The notes under the pieces are model-generated. The model was given only the letters and a program-made list of their open reading frames with translations. It did no database searches and was not told the DNA's origin. Shown in pieces: positions 35,279 to 45,382 of a stretch of 64,000 nucleotides of DNA (positions are counted from its first letter, which is position 1; each line of letters starts with the position of its first letter). The stretch is from contig RSEE01000019.1 of the NCBI GenBank assembly GCA_003971905.1, positions 718,888-782,887 on the forward strand. Direction: 5' to 3'. The stretch is from Moniliella sp. 'wahieum'. Taxonomy: Eukaryota > Basidiomycota > Moniliellomycetes > Moniliellales > Moniliellaceae. The position numbers and the translations under genes were made by a program.

Positions 35279-35737
35279 ATGCTCGGCGCTCCTCTCCGTT
35301 CCCTCCTTCGGCCTGCCCTCGCGGCCACGACACGGCCCGTCTCGGCGCCCTTTGTGCGGGGAGTGCATATGGCACGGAGTGGTTCCGCTCCCCGTGCGCT
35401 GCGCGCCTCTGCGCGCATCGCCACCCCGCTTGCTACCCCCCTTTCCGCCCCGCTGCCCTCGCACCCGCACTTGCACGCCCACGTCGCGGCCACGCCCGCC
35501 ACGACGCGCGGAATGAAGGTGCGCACGTCGCTCGAGAAGCGGTGCAGCTCGTGCCAGATCGTCCGGCGGCGTGGCAAGACGTTCGTGATTTGCAAGGCGC
35601 ATCCGCGCCACAAGCAGGTATGTCCATCGCCCCCCCCCTACCAGGCTCGGTTGGATTTGAGCCAGGAATGATACAGGATGCAGGATGGTACTAATGCGTG
35701 CTGCTTGGTTTCTGTTTCCCAGCGGACACGCAACTAA
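35279..35737 (+). CDS. Mitochondrial large-subunit ribosomal protein bL36m
   Basis: Small zinc-binding protein of the mitochondrial 54S subunit. ATG 35279 starts an Arg/Ala-rich presequence ([20 protein letters not shown]) expected to target mitochondria. The mature part begins [35 protein letters not shown], the full bL36 core with its zinc ligands C-x2-C, C and H. An intron at 35618-35722 (GTATGT to TCCCAG) is followed by a 15-base last exon encoding RTRN-stop. No frameshift is needed. The presequence plus linker (about 75 residues) is long for this family, but the core length is normal. Confidence 0.93.
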
Positions 35738-36639
35738 CCTGGCCCGGGTGCGCTTGCGCATAGTCGTCGGCCAGAGGAAGCAGCCCCCCGATGCATGTGA
35801 TTTGGTTGACTGATGCTGCTGCTGCTGAGCGGGGTGCGATGCAAATGCGGTCTGAAGACTTCATTTTGGCATGGGCGAAGATAGCAAGGGGGAAGGCAGA
35901 TGAGTACTGCTCAGTAGTCGATGAGGTCTCGTAAGGCCTAGGCTAACCCTCGATGAGGTCGACAAGGGCGGGTTGAGAGCAAAGGAGGGGGTAGGGTTGG
36001 GCGACACGTGACCGCGGGGTGTGATCTGGTGATCGCATGCCGCAGGGCCCAACCACCCACCCCTGTACTGGTCTGCGTCCTGAGGCCCTGGGGCCTGACG
36101 CGCTGACGTGACATGTGACATGTGGCATGCGACACCTGGCACGCGCACCGGCTAATGGATGATGCAGCCATGCACCTGGCGAGGCACTAGCCCAGCCAGT
36201 GGCTAGTGGCCGGAGCGAGCGGCTCGATCAGGTGCGAGCACAGGCGCGCAGGGGCACAGTACCGAGGCAAGGATGATCGGGGGTTGGTGACCGGTGAGCA
36301 ATGGCGATGCAGGCGCCACGCGGTGGCTCTGACGCGTGAGGGTGAGGGGTGACGGGTGCGGGCACAGGCGCCGTGCTGGCGCTGCGGCCGCAGCCACGAC
36401 GCAGCACGCAGGCAGCGCGGCCGGCATGTCGGCGGGGCATCGCAGCGGGCGTTCGCATTGCAGGTGGCCTGGCGTGCCGCGTAGCCGGGGGCGGTGGATG
36501 CTGTGTGGCCGCCGCCCTGCAACCAGGCCACACCCACCGCCGGCCCCCACCCCGCCGCCGCCGCCTCGGCCGTGGCAGAGCGCGCGGCCGCCCCACGCAC
36601 CCTCCCTCCCGACCACCACTCCACCCCCCGTCTCTGGCC
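35738..36639. other. Intergenic between bL36m and the MFS transporter
   Basis: No gene supported. Contains a GAGTACTGCTCAG cluster (about 35902-35914), a GTAAGGCCTAGGCTAACC/GATGAGG segment (35925-35965), a GTGACATGTGACATGTGG cluster (36108-36125) and GGTGACCGGTGAG (36285-36297). The 3' half is very GC-rich. Confidence 0.5.
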
Positions 36640-38907
36640 ATGGCTTCTGCCGCCGCGCCCGACCCCGTGCCGCCGGCCCAGGGCAGCCCCGCCGCCTCCG
36701 CCCGTCACCCTCCAAGGCCAGGAGGACCCCCACAACTGGAGCGACCGCAAGCGCTGGGCATGGTCGTCCTCGTCTCCCTCATGGGCTTCATCTCCCCCCT
36801 CGGCTCCTCCATCACCGTCGCCGGATCCAAGTCGCTGGAACAGACCATGGACCTCGCCAGCCGTCTGCTGGCGACCGTGCCCGTTTCCACCTACCTGCTC
36901 GGTACGCGTCTCCCTGCCTTAGGCCTTACTGTGCTTCGTCTGCCGAGCCGCAGCGCGTACTGACCTGGAAGCGCTTCTCCGTCTAGGCCTCGCCTTTGGC
37001 CCCTTTGTCTTTGCCCCGGCCTCGGAGCTGATTGGCCGCCGGCCAGTTTACGTGGCAACGGCGGTTATCTTTGTAGCCTTCAACGCCAGCACCGCTGCCG
37101 CGCCCAACTACCCCGGCCTTGTCATTCTCCGCTTCCTCGCTGGCATATTTGGTTCGACAGGACCGACACTAGGCTCGGGTGTGATTGGTGATATGTTCCA
37201 GCCCCGCTTCCGGGGCCGTGCGGTCGCCATCTACGGATTGGGTCCATTACTAGGACCCGTGGTGGGGAACCTAATCAGTGGGTACATTAGCCAAGCCACC
37301 CATTCGTTCCGCTGGCTGTTGTGGACCTTGACAATTGTATGTTGGCCCTGTCCCATTCCGTTGCGCATGGTGTACTTACCCTACCTTTTGTCTCCTTTCA
37401 GATCTCCGGGGCCGTGATGGGGGCGATTGTGCTTTTCCTAGAGGAGACGTATGCATTTGTCCTGATTGAGCGCAAGCGGCAGCGCCTTGCTGGCCACGAC
37501 GTCTCGTGGCAGGCCCGTACTCGGCATTCGGTCCATACCATGCTTCGCCCCTGGATTTGGCACCCATCGCCTGCAGCCCAACAAGTTCCGTTTGGCCATG
37601 ACCCGGCCCTTCCGATTACTGTTTTGCAACCCCATCTGTGCCATCTTCAGTCTGTATCAAGGCTTTGTCTATGGCGTCATGTTTATCTTTCTCACTCAGC
37701 ACCCCTTGCTCTTCCAACAGCGCAGTGACGTTTCCTCTTCCGGCTCGGGCGCCACCAGTACTGGCTCCGTGTCGTCCAACCATCTTGCCTCCATCACGCG
37801 ACGACAGACCCCGTCTTCCTCATCCCAGGCTTCCGCTCACCATGAACGCATTGGTTCCGACCACACCGATCCCAACTTGCATCGTCTTCCCTCCTATGGC
37901 TGGTCCATGGGTAATGCTGGTCTGAGCTATCTCGGGTTGGGACTCGGTTTCTTGATTGCTATGCTGCTCAATGCGGTCCTTTCCGATCTCCTCTACCGTC
38001 GTCTCGTCGCCACAGACGGAGAACTGCGATGGGCCCTGTTAAACCCTCGGATCGGGGTAGATCAACTGGCCCAAGAGACCGAGCTGCGTGCTGCTACTCA
38101 CGAACTGTTGCAGGGCAGTCGGCCCGCCTCGGTTCGTTCGCAGCAGCCTCCTCCTCCTTCCTGTCCTCCTCCCCCATGTCCTCCACCCTCCTGTCCTCCT
38201 CCCTCATGTCCTCCTCCCTCATGTCTTCCTCCCTCCTGTCCCCCTCCCCCTCCGTCTCTCACCACACGGGTGGGGGTCTCACATGCCGTTCCCCCGCCAT
38301 ATGGGGCGTCCTCTCCCCCCTCGCACTCGGATACGATCCAGGCCGCTGAATCTGAGCCTGTTCCCAATGCCGAATCTGGCATGAACCCCATCGACGTGCC
38401 CGAGAAGAGTGACGATCCTCCCCTATCGGAAAAGGGGAGTGATGTGGAGAAGCAAGGAGCCGTGATGCCGCTTGCGACGCCGCCTGCACCTACGCCCCGC
38501 AAGGGTCGGCCTGAATACCGTCTTCCGTTCTGTCTGCTGGGCATGCTGATTCTTCCCTGTGGGCTTCTGCTTTTTGGCTGGAGTGCCTCGGCCAAGACGC
38601 ATTGGTCTGTGCCGCTAGTCGGCTCGCTCGTCACGGGCGCCGGGCTGATCCTGTGCTTCCAGACGATTCTCATGTACTTGGTCGATGCATTTGTGCCCTA
38701 CAGCGCATCGGCCACCGCATGCTCTGTCCTGACCCGCTCCGTGCTCGCAGCGGGCTTCCCCTTGTTTGCCGAGTACCTCTATGCGGCCCTGGGCTATGGC
38801 GGCGGGTCGTCCCTGTTGGCGGGTATTGCGCTGTTGGCGCGCCCGTGCTGGTGATTATGTTTGTTTATGGGCCGCGGCTTCGTACCCGGTTTGCGTTTAC
38901 GGGCTAG
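36640..38907 (+). CDS. Major facilitator superfamily transporter (DHA1-like drug:H+ antiporter)
   Basis: Twelve-helix plasma-membrane transporter type. ATG 36640 (MASAAAPDPVPPAQGS); EDPHNWSDRKRW just before helix 1 is the usual fungal DHA1 signature. Helix 1 is VVLVSLMGFISPLGSSITVA. An intron at 36902-36986 follows LLG. Then FGPFVFAPASELIGRRPVYV carries the MFS loop 2-3 motif (G-x3-D/E-x2-GRRP). LRFLAGIFGSTGPTLGSGVI and YGLGPLLGPVVGNLISGYI (antiporter-type motif C) follow. A second intron is 37337-37401. Between helices 6 and 7 there is a long hydrophilic insert (about 37725-38500) with Ser-rich, Pro/Cys-repeat and acidic parts, interrupted by one hydrophobic stretch (LSYLGLGLGFLIAMLLNAVL). 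The last helices end at 38907. Frame changes occur near 36720, 37560 and 38840. Substrate cannot be told. Confidence 0.88.
38140..38256 (+). repeat. Coding minisatellite, Pro-Pro-Ser/Cys repeat in the MFS central loop
   Basis: Imperfect units of about 12 bases (TCCTGTCCTCCTCCC and variants) encode repeated PPPSC/PPPPC units in the cytoplasmic loop between helices 6 and 7. Length should be polymorphic. Confidence 0.88.
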
Positions 38908-39489
38908 CGGCTGAAGCGCCCGTTGCTTGACGCCCTACTGGCCGGCCCATGCCGTAGTCATCGGCGGGAGTGGGGAGTGGGGAGTGCGGAGTGCGGCGCA
39001 TTGGCCCGCTTCGCTTCCCCGCGTAAAAAGCACCCTCCATACCCCGATTCACCTCCCCTCCGGCCTCCTCTCCCTAGCCACTCGCTACTCCCCATCCTCA
39101 GATCAGCCCCCGTTCTAGCACCCCCATGGATTGTATACTTTCCGCATTGGAACATTCTTAATTGCACTTACTTCTCACATCGCACGACGGATGGAACCAT
39201 CGTTGCACACTGCACACTGCACTCGCACCCTCCCCTCCCCCGAGGGCCGCCGGGGAGCTTGTCGGCCCTGGTGTTAGCTGCTGTCGCTTCTGGGGCGCGC
39301 GCTCTCGAGCAGCGGCCTGGAGCATGCTGGGCTTTACCAGCCCCTGGCTAACGCTAGGAAACTTGAAGCGAGAGGTATACAGGTTGGATACAGATTTTGG
39401 CTGTGGCAAGAGGCGAGACGCGACGTTGCCCGATGCGCGCGACTGACGCCGTCCACATTGTCCCCGCATGGCCACCTAGTTTAAATCGC
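38908..39489. other. Intergenic, no gene seen
   Basis: Short ORFs only. Includes a GGGGAGTGGGGAGTGCGGAG repeat near 38970 and a CACTGCACACTGCACTC repeat near 39209. It is the promoter side of the OB-fold gene that follows. Confidence 0.4.
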
Positions 39490-40360
39490 ATGGCCTCTCA
39501 GGTACCAGCCCACAGGCGTCTTTGCCAGACTGGGTGGGGTTTCACGGTTTTCTTGACGATGGCACAGGATCGATCAAATGTAAACTATGGAGCACCAAGA
39601 CCACTCCACTGAGCGTCGAGTTGAATGAATATGCATGTGTGCGTGGCGTGGTCAAGCAGTTCCAAGGCACCGCCACCATCTTGGCTTCCACCGTGGCCCA
39701 TGGTTGCCGACCCCAGCGAACTCGTCTTCCACACCCTCCACAAGCCATCTGGGCCCATCTCTAGTACCTGGCCATACAGCGACGTATCCATGGGAGAGCA
39801 CAACCCCTCCACCTCTGCCTCTGCGTCTTCCTTTGCAGTGCCTCTGCCTCTGCCTCCACCCACGCCCTCTTCACTCCCGCATTGCGCGTATCCAAAGCGC
39901 TGCAGCACCTCGTCCCGGAGAATCCCAAGGGCGTGTTGGTCGCCCAGATTCAAAAACGCGTGTGTCCACACTCGGTATGAATGTCGCGTACGTTCTGTCC
40001 TCTTCCCCTCAGGTCCAGTTTGCTTGGGTGTTTGGACGAAGGACTGACGCTGCGTTGTGTTTTTTTTTGCTTGAGGTGCAGCAATGATATCTTTACCGAT
40101 CTGGCCGACGCAGGTTCGGCGTACAGTGTCCGGGAGATGCCGACGACAACGACGTCTGCTTTCCTCAGGCTCTGCAACTTTAACCTCCCCCATATCCGCC
40201 ACACCTTCTCCCCGCGCCCCCCTTTCACTTTCGCGTCCCACCTTTTTCCCGCGTTCCCGCGCTTGTCGCCTGCTGATGCCTCTCAAGTCGATCTGGCCAG
40301 CGAGGCAGACTCCACATGCACTCCCACCAGTTCTCTGGCCCCCATCATAGTGAGTGGTAC
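39490..40360 (+). CDS. RPA32/Stn1-type OB-fold protein (replication protein A subunit 2 likely)
   Basis: Single-strand DNA-binding protein. FLDDGTGSIKCKLWSTKTTP and VELNEYACVRGVVKQFQGTA (about 39545-39670) are the central strands of an OB fold of the RPA32/Stn1 class. DPSELVFHTLH (about 39708-39740) matches the end of the RPA32 fold. A Ser/Pro linker leads to a winged-helix-like C-terminus: FTPALRVSKALQHLVPENPK, GVLVAQIQKRVCPHS (about 39880-39975) and, after an apparent intron, NDIFTDLADAGSAYSVREM (about 40083-40140). RPA32 and the telomere protein Stn1 share this layout; the HTLH segment favours RPA32. The N-terminal phosphorylated tail and strand 1 are not clear, and the ATG at 39490 is in another frame. 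Both ends are approximate. Confidence 0.6.
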
Positions 40361-40872
40361 CCTGCCTCCTTTTCATCATTTTCCGTCTACTGACACCCAT
40401 CGCTCCTGGCTGCATGATTGCACTAGTAGTAATCATGATCCCTTCAAGCAAAAGGGGGCGAGGCGGCCGGGAGTGCTATGGGGGCTCTACGTACCAGCGT
40501 AGCATGCAGTTGCGCCAAGACCCAGGGGGACCAACGCTCGGGTGGGGTGGGGTGTACGTCGCGTGATGGCCGAGGCAGATGCGGCAGGAGAAGCGGCGGA
40601 TGCTTTCAAACAAAGTGTGGGGGTGTATATACGGCGGTGAAAAAGGCACTGCACTACCCGGCCGCTGCCGTCTGCCCCGCCTTTCGGGGAGTACCGGTTA
40701 CCGCGCCATGAATGGCAGGCTTGTAAGTATATTGCCTGCCATCCCTATTACCTTCCCTCGGCCGTCAGTGCGCGGGCGCTGGGCCTTGGCTGGTTCGCCA
40801 CCCACCTGACGGACCTCGACGAGTACACGATACTAATCCCCCCTTACCGGCCCACCACACAGTTCAAGCCCC
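40361..40872. other. Short intergenic stretch upstream of the NAD carrier
   Basis: Contains CGGGTGGGGTGGGGTG-type sequence and, at 40708, an ATG followed five codons later by a GTAAGT. This could be a small first exon spliced to an acceptor just before 40864 (cacacag). No other gene is evident. Confidence 0.35.
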
Positions 40873-41948
40873 ATGCGCGACACGGCGGTGGCAGGCGCTT
40901 GTGCCGGCCTGGCATCGTCCGTGCTGACCTGTCCGCTCGACGTGGTCAAAACACAGCTCCAGGCTCAGGCTGCTTATCCGGCCATTCGCCCTCACCCGGT
41001 GCGCGCACCCCTCCCGTCAGCCCTGCGCCTCAGTGCCGCACGCATCATCGTCGCTCGGATCTGGGCTCGCGATGGCGTCCGCGGCTTTTACCATGGCCTA
41101 GGCCCTGCCATCCTTGGCTACTTGCCCTCCTGGGCCATCTACTTTACCCTCTACGACCATGCCAAGCGTCACCTTGTCCCGTGCTCCCTCAATCCCAATG
41201 GCCAGATGGGTGGGCATGAGATGAGCGCCCTGCTGGCTGGTGTGGCCACAACGGCCATTTCGTCTCCGGTTTGGGTGGTCAAGACACGCTTTATGCTCCA
41301 GGCCTTACCGCGGGAGGGAGAGGCGCGGTACCGTCACACGGTGGATGCGTTTGTCCGCATTGCTCGCAACGAAGGCGTCACGGCATTTTACAAGGGATTG
41401 GTGCCGTCGCTCCTAGGCACGGTACACGTAGCGGCGCAGTTCCCGCTGTACGACGAGCTTAAGAACTTGATGGCCCAGTGCCGACACCCACGCGACACCG
41501 ACCCCCTCTCGTCCCAAGAAATCCTCGCCTGCTCCTCCATCTCGAAACTGTTCGCTTCGTGCCTTACCTATCCCCACGAGGTGCTGCGTACTCGGCTGCA
41601 GATGCAGGGCAACTGCATGCCCTCTCCAGCCCCTACGACTACACAATTGGCTTTGGCCGGTACAGGGCGAATGCCCCCACCGAAACAAGGCATGGTGACC
41701 ATGGCCAAAGTGATCTGGAAACATGAGCGAATGACAGGATTCTACAAGGGAATGGGCATCAACCTGTTCAGAACGCTGCCCAATTCAGCTTTGACTCTTC
41801 TAACGTACGTGATACCCCCAATCCAACTCCGTTCCTGATCGGGCATCGTCTATAACTGTTGGTGCGTCTTCTCGTTACTGGCAGGTACGAGCTCATAATG
41901 CAACACCTCCACACCGACCCGCCACATCAATTCGCAGCCGCCTCTTGA
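40873..41948 (+). CDS. Mitochondrial carrier, NAD+ transporter type (Yia6/Ndt-like)
   Basis: Inner-membrane solute carrier with three tandem repeats, each carrying the P-x-D/E-x2-K/R signature. They are CPLDVVKTQLQAQ (about 40930), SPVWVVKTRFMLQ (about 41260) and YPHEVLRTRLQMQ (about 41570). The substitution of W for the acidic residue in repeat 2 (SPVWVVK) and the matches GLVPSLLGTVHVAAQFPLYD and SSISKLFASCLTYPHEVLRT are typical of the NAD+/pyrimidine-nucleotide carrier branch. An intron at 41805-41884 (GTACGT to GGCAG) precedes the last exon, YELIMQHLHTDPPHQ to stop at 41948. No frameshift is needed. The start at ATG 40873 gives a short N-terminus; a small upstream exon at 40708 is possible. 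Confidence 0.85.
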
Positions 41949-42534
41949 TGTCGCCTTATAGTCTGCATTGGCCTCCTCGCGTTGAGTTCGGAGTGGGGTC
42001 GATTGTTTTTCTTATCAAACCTGTAGATGGAACCGGGATATCGTGATACGACTGCTTGACCAAACGACTTCTTTGGCGGCACGAATGTAACGTCGAGTCA
42101 TGACTATTACCATGACTTTTGACCTCTCATGTGCTGGTGAACGTGCCCTGCACTCATTCCCCACGATTTTTCAACGCAACGCGCATTTATTACTCACGCA
42201 TCAGCCCTGGACTGCCGAAGGAAAGGTGGGGGGCGGGGGATGGCACGCCTGTCTACTTCGCCTTGACCCATCCGGTTCGAAGATTAGCAACCTGGTATAG
42301 TGGTAAAAGGCTTCCGTAAAGGCTTCCGGTTCTCAAACACTGGCACTAAAGGTAATGGGAACTTCGCTGTCGGCCTCATGGAACCGTGCAGGTGAACGAT
42401 GTGTGGGTACTGGGGCATGCAGAGCACGACCAGCAGAGTATAAAATACAAGTCAAGATGGGCGTTATTCGAGGGCCTTGGTCCAGTGGATAGGGTCCACA
42501 CCCATCCTAGATGGTCGAGATGCGGGAGGAAGAG
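41949..42534. other. Intergenic between two convergent genes; two tRNA-like A-box sequences
   Basis: No protein gene supported. CTGGTATAGTGGTAAAAGGC (42294-42313) and TTGGTCCAGTGGATAGG (42477-42493) resemble tRNA D-arm/A-box sequence, but no matching acceptor stem or proper B box can be folded around either one. They may be tRNA or SINE remnants. Confidence 0.4.
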
Positions 42535-43457
42535 TTAATCTTGGTGCTTGAGCATCCTGCGCTCCTTGTGCAGGCGATAGGCCTGGACAGCGCGCTGACG
42601 CTCTTGTTCCATTTGCTCCTTCTTGGAGTCGGATGCAGCCTGCTTCTTGGCCAAAGCAGCCAGCTTGCCCAGCTGAAGCGAAGGTGGTGCTTCGGCGACT
42701 TGACGCACCCCGCGGCGATGGGGTGCCGATTCAAACTCACGTTCGGGTTGTTCGTCACGGTCGTGACGCAACGCTTCCCGTTGTGCCTTCAAGTCTTTCT
42801 TTTCTCCTCTCTCTCTGGCTTCGGCCGCTTGAGCTTTGGCCTTGCGCCGCTCCCCTTCCTGTCCAAAACTTTCCTCTTCCTGCTGCGCCTCCTCGCGCAG
42901 CACCTTGGCTCGCGCCTTGCGTTTCTCTCCCCGCCCGGAGCGGGCCACCTTCCGAACCGCCTGGGACACCTCGAATTTGTACGCATCCTCCACGCGGCGG
43001 TTGAACTGGAACAGACTCTCTCCCGGACGGATCTTGAGTTTGGATGGGTCGATGACCTCGTCCTGAGGTTGTTCCTCCTTGTCATCGGCTTGAACCGTAG
43101 ATGCAGAGGGGGAATGAGTAAGCTTAGCTTTCTTGCTGGCCGGGGTGGCGTCCGAAGCGGATGCAGCGGGCTGGAGCTGTGCCGTGCGCTTTTTTGCCTG
43201 GGCCTCCGCTTCGCGCTTCCGCCGTTCGTGGTACGACTCGCGAATTTGACGCGCATTGAGGATGCTGAGCTTGCCCTTGGGCACGTCTTCGAATCGAATG
43301 TCCTGACTGCCTTTGGGCGCCCAGTCGGACCCGCTGGGAGGGAACGAAGAGAACGAGGGGAACGAGGTCAGAGCAGAGAGCGCGAAGGAAGAGCAGACAC
43401 GTACGACGCCTCCTTGTCTGACTTGCGTGCCGAGAAACTTTTCCTCTTGTGCGGCAT
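42535..43457 (-). CDS. CCDC137-like basic coiled-coil protein, probably nuclear/nucleolar
   Basis: Two exons: 43457-43405 (MPHKRKSFSARKSDKEAS) and 43333-42535, separated by a 71-base intron with GTACGT and CTCCCAG borders. The protein is about 284 residues and rich in Lys, Arg, Glu and Gln. It contains VPKGKLSILNARQIRESYHE, a basic segment KKRTAQLQPA, IRPGESLFQFNRRVEDAY and a long charged helix ending QMEQERQRAVQAYRLHKERR, MLKHQD-stop. The FNRRVEDA-type segment and the final ERQRAVQAYR segment match the CCDC137 family, whose human member is a nucleolar/chromosome-associated protein. The family role in fungi is not established. No frameshift is needed. Confidence 0.7.
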
Positions 43458-44143
43458 GGCGAATGGTGGGGGGGGTGGCGGGGGGGGGCGAGTACCTAAG
43501 ATGCGAGGCTGCTAGCGCGTGAGCCGGCTGGCAGCGACTAGCTTGAATTTCCACTGGAAGCGGCCTCGAAAAAATCAATTGCACCGAGCGGGGTGCCACA
43601 ACGAAATTGGAAACGAACTCGATTTGAAAATGCAATGTTCAACAACTACTCGCAGACCAAGGCTCGCTACGACGCTGGGTATGGGCAAGTGAGGCGAAGC
43701 TTGTGAAAGGACAAGCAGCCCCCGGTGCGCATGGTGGATGGGTATTGTACGGTCCCCACGCGCCCATCCGTGCCCCCGTGCCCTGCCGAACAGTTGCCCC
43801 GCACCCCAGCATCAGATGCACACATGCGATGCATCAACAAGCACCAGCCGCTCAGACGCAACACGCCCGGTTTCTTCGCTTTGTCCCGCTGTCCCGGGGG
43901 GACGGACAGGGTGGGATCAGACCGGCCATGGTGAATGGAAGAAGCATGTGCCGATGATTTTGATGGCCGTCGGCGGCTGTGCGCTTCGCCTTGGTACGGC
44001 AGCGCGGCTACAATGCTGGTTGGGCTCCAAATTATCGCGTTGGCTCTCCGGTGCTTAATTAAGCAACTAGGTTAAATGAGCGTCAAACCACCAAACCGTG
44101 CTGGCTTGTCCGGCGCCCACCATCTCCGGCTGCGCTTGGTACG
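43458..44143. other. Intergenic, divergent promoters, no gene seen
   Basis: Short frames without features. AT-rich at about 44030-44075 (AATTAAGCAACTAGGTTAAA), which would suit a promoter for the plus-strand gene starting at 44144. Confidence 0.4.
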
Positions 44144-45320
44144 ATGGCCGTCGCATCCGCCGCGGCGGAAGGATCGACGTGCCTGCCGTGGACATGGTAC
44201 GACCATCCCCTCGCTTCCCCCACCAGTCTGCCATCCCTCACGTCCACCGACCAGCAGGTCCAGCACGGCGCCAGCCTATTTCACGCACTGTTCTCCCTCG
44301 CCCCTGCTGCCCCTCCAGCTCAACTGCCTTGCCCCCAGTAGGCACCCCGACTCTCCCCACCGCACGAACGGGCTCAACAGCTGTGCTTGGAGCCTCCCTG
44401 TTCAGCTGCGTTGAGATGCTGCTTCATCTCGTTGCCTCCGCCCAGCCGGGCGAGCCAGCCGGCGGGGCAGCCGACCACGCGGAGCCGCCCTACATCCTGC
44501 TCCTCACCGCCTTATCTCGGGACGAATTCTACGAGGAGCTCCGCGGGGGCGATCGACTTGAGCTCTGGAAACAGCTCCTTGACCAATTTCGTCATCGGGG
44601 GGATGCTCTCGCATCCAAGATGCACTGCATTGACATTCGGTTCGTCCTCCCCTCACACCCAAGCAGTGAAGGCTCACCCCCCATTCCAACTCTTCTCTCC
44701 TGACTAGCTACGTCCCCACCTGGAGACACTGTCTTTCCCTGCTTCTCCATCTCGACATCTGTCTTCCCCCGTTGGGTCCGGAGGCTCGTTATGCGGCACG
44801 CGACGTGTCCAAGCTAGGCGAATCCGGCAAGCCGGGGGAATGGGAATTGGAGAGCATGCTTCCTGTGATTGCTCTGCCACAAGCCCCTATGGCTGTGGTT
44901 GTGCATGGCATTTCACGTTGGAGCGAGGACGGGGAGCATGTGCTTCCCCTCATCATGGCAGAGACAAGTACGTTTTGCACAGAGATCGTGCCACGAATGC
45001 GGGCCAAGCGGCGTGATGAGACGGCGGCCTTAGGCGGATCATCTCCCGCTCGGGCGACTGATCTGCACCTCCGGCCGGCGCCTCTGCTGTACTTTGACCA
45101 CCCTCCTCTCTGTGCTTCTTTGGATCCACACACCTCGCGCGCGCGCCTTGTGGATCGCGTCCTAGTCGTCAACCAGCATGTGACGCCCGGTAATGATGTT
45201 GCGGACGATGCGGCCAGTGCTGCCGATCCACCCCGCCAGTCCGACCACCTACTTGCTTCTTCCACCTCTTCTACCCGCTCTCACCCCGGCCTATCAGGCT
45301 CGCCACACGAGACTGGTTAG
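44144..45320 (+). CDS. Unrecognised protein-coding gene
   Basis: ATG 44144 (MAVASAAAEGSTCLPWTW) is followed by a possible intron and then HGASLFHALFSLAPAAPPAQ. A further frame gives VEMLLHLVASAQ, AEPPYILLLTALSRDEFYEE and GDRLELWKQLLDQFRHRGDA. An intron at 44640-44707 (GTTCGT to GACTAG) joins DIR to YVPTWRHCLSLLLHLDICLP. The last part reads PVIALPQAPMAVVVHGISRW, LVDRVLVVNQHVTPGNDVAD and a Ser-rich end at 45320. The alternating hydrophobic pattern (YILLLTALS, MAVVVHGIS) suggests an alpha/beta fold, perhaps of a RecA-like non-enzymatic type, but I do not recognise a family. Start and frame of the first 260 bases are uncertain. Confidence 0.5.
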
Positions 45321-45382
45321 CATTCGACAAAAATGCATTTTCAAGTGTAGCATTCCTCAGGGCAAGGGGCGGAGGGGAGCAA

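Noticed and set aside
33563-35761. A single minus-strand frame of more than 700 codons covering Rot1 and everything upstream to 35761
   Set aside because: Only the part to about 34290 shows Rot1 homology; the rest is Arg/Ala/Pro-rich shadow translation of GC-rich DNA and overlaps the bL36m gene on the other strand.
42287-42360. A glycine-like tRNA at 42.29 kb
   Set aside because: The D arm fits, but no acceptor pairing and no proper T arm can be formed.
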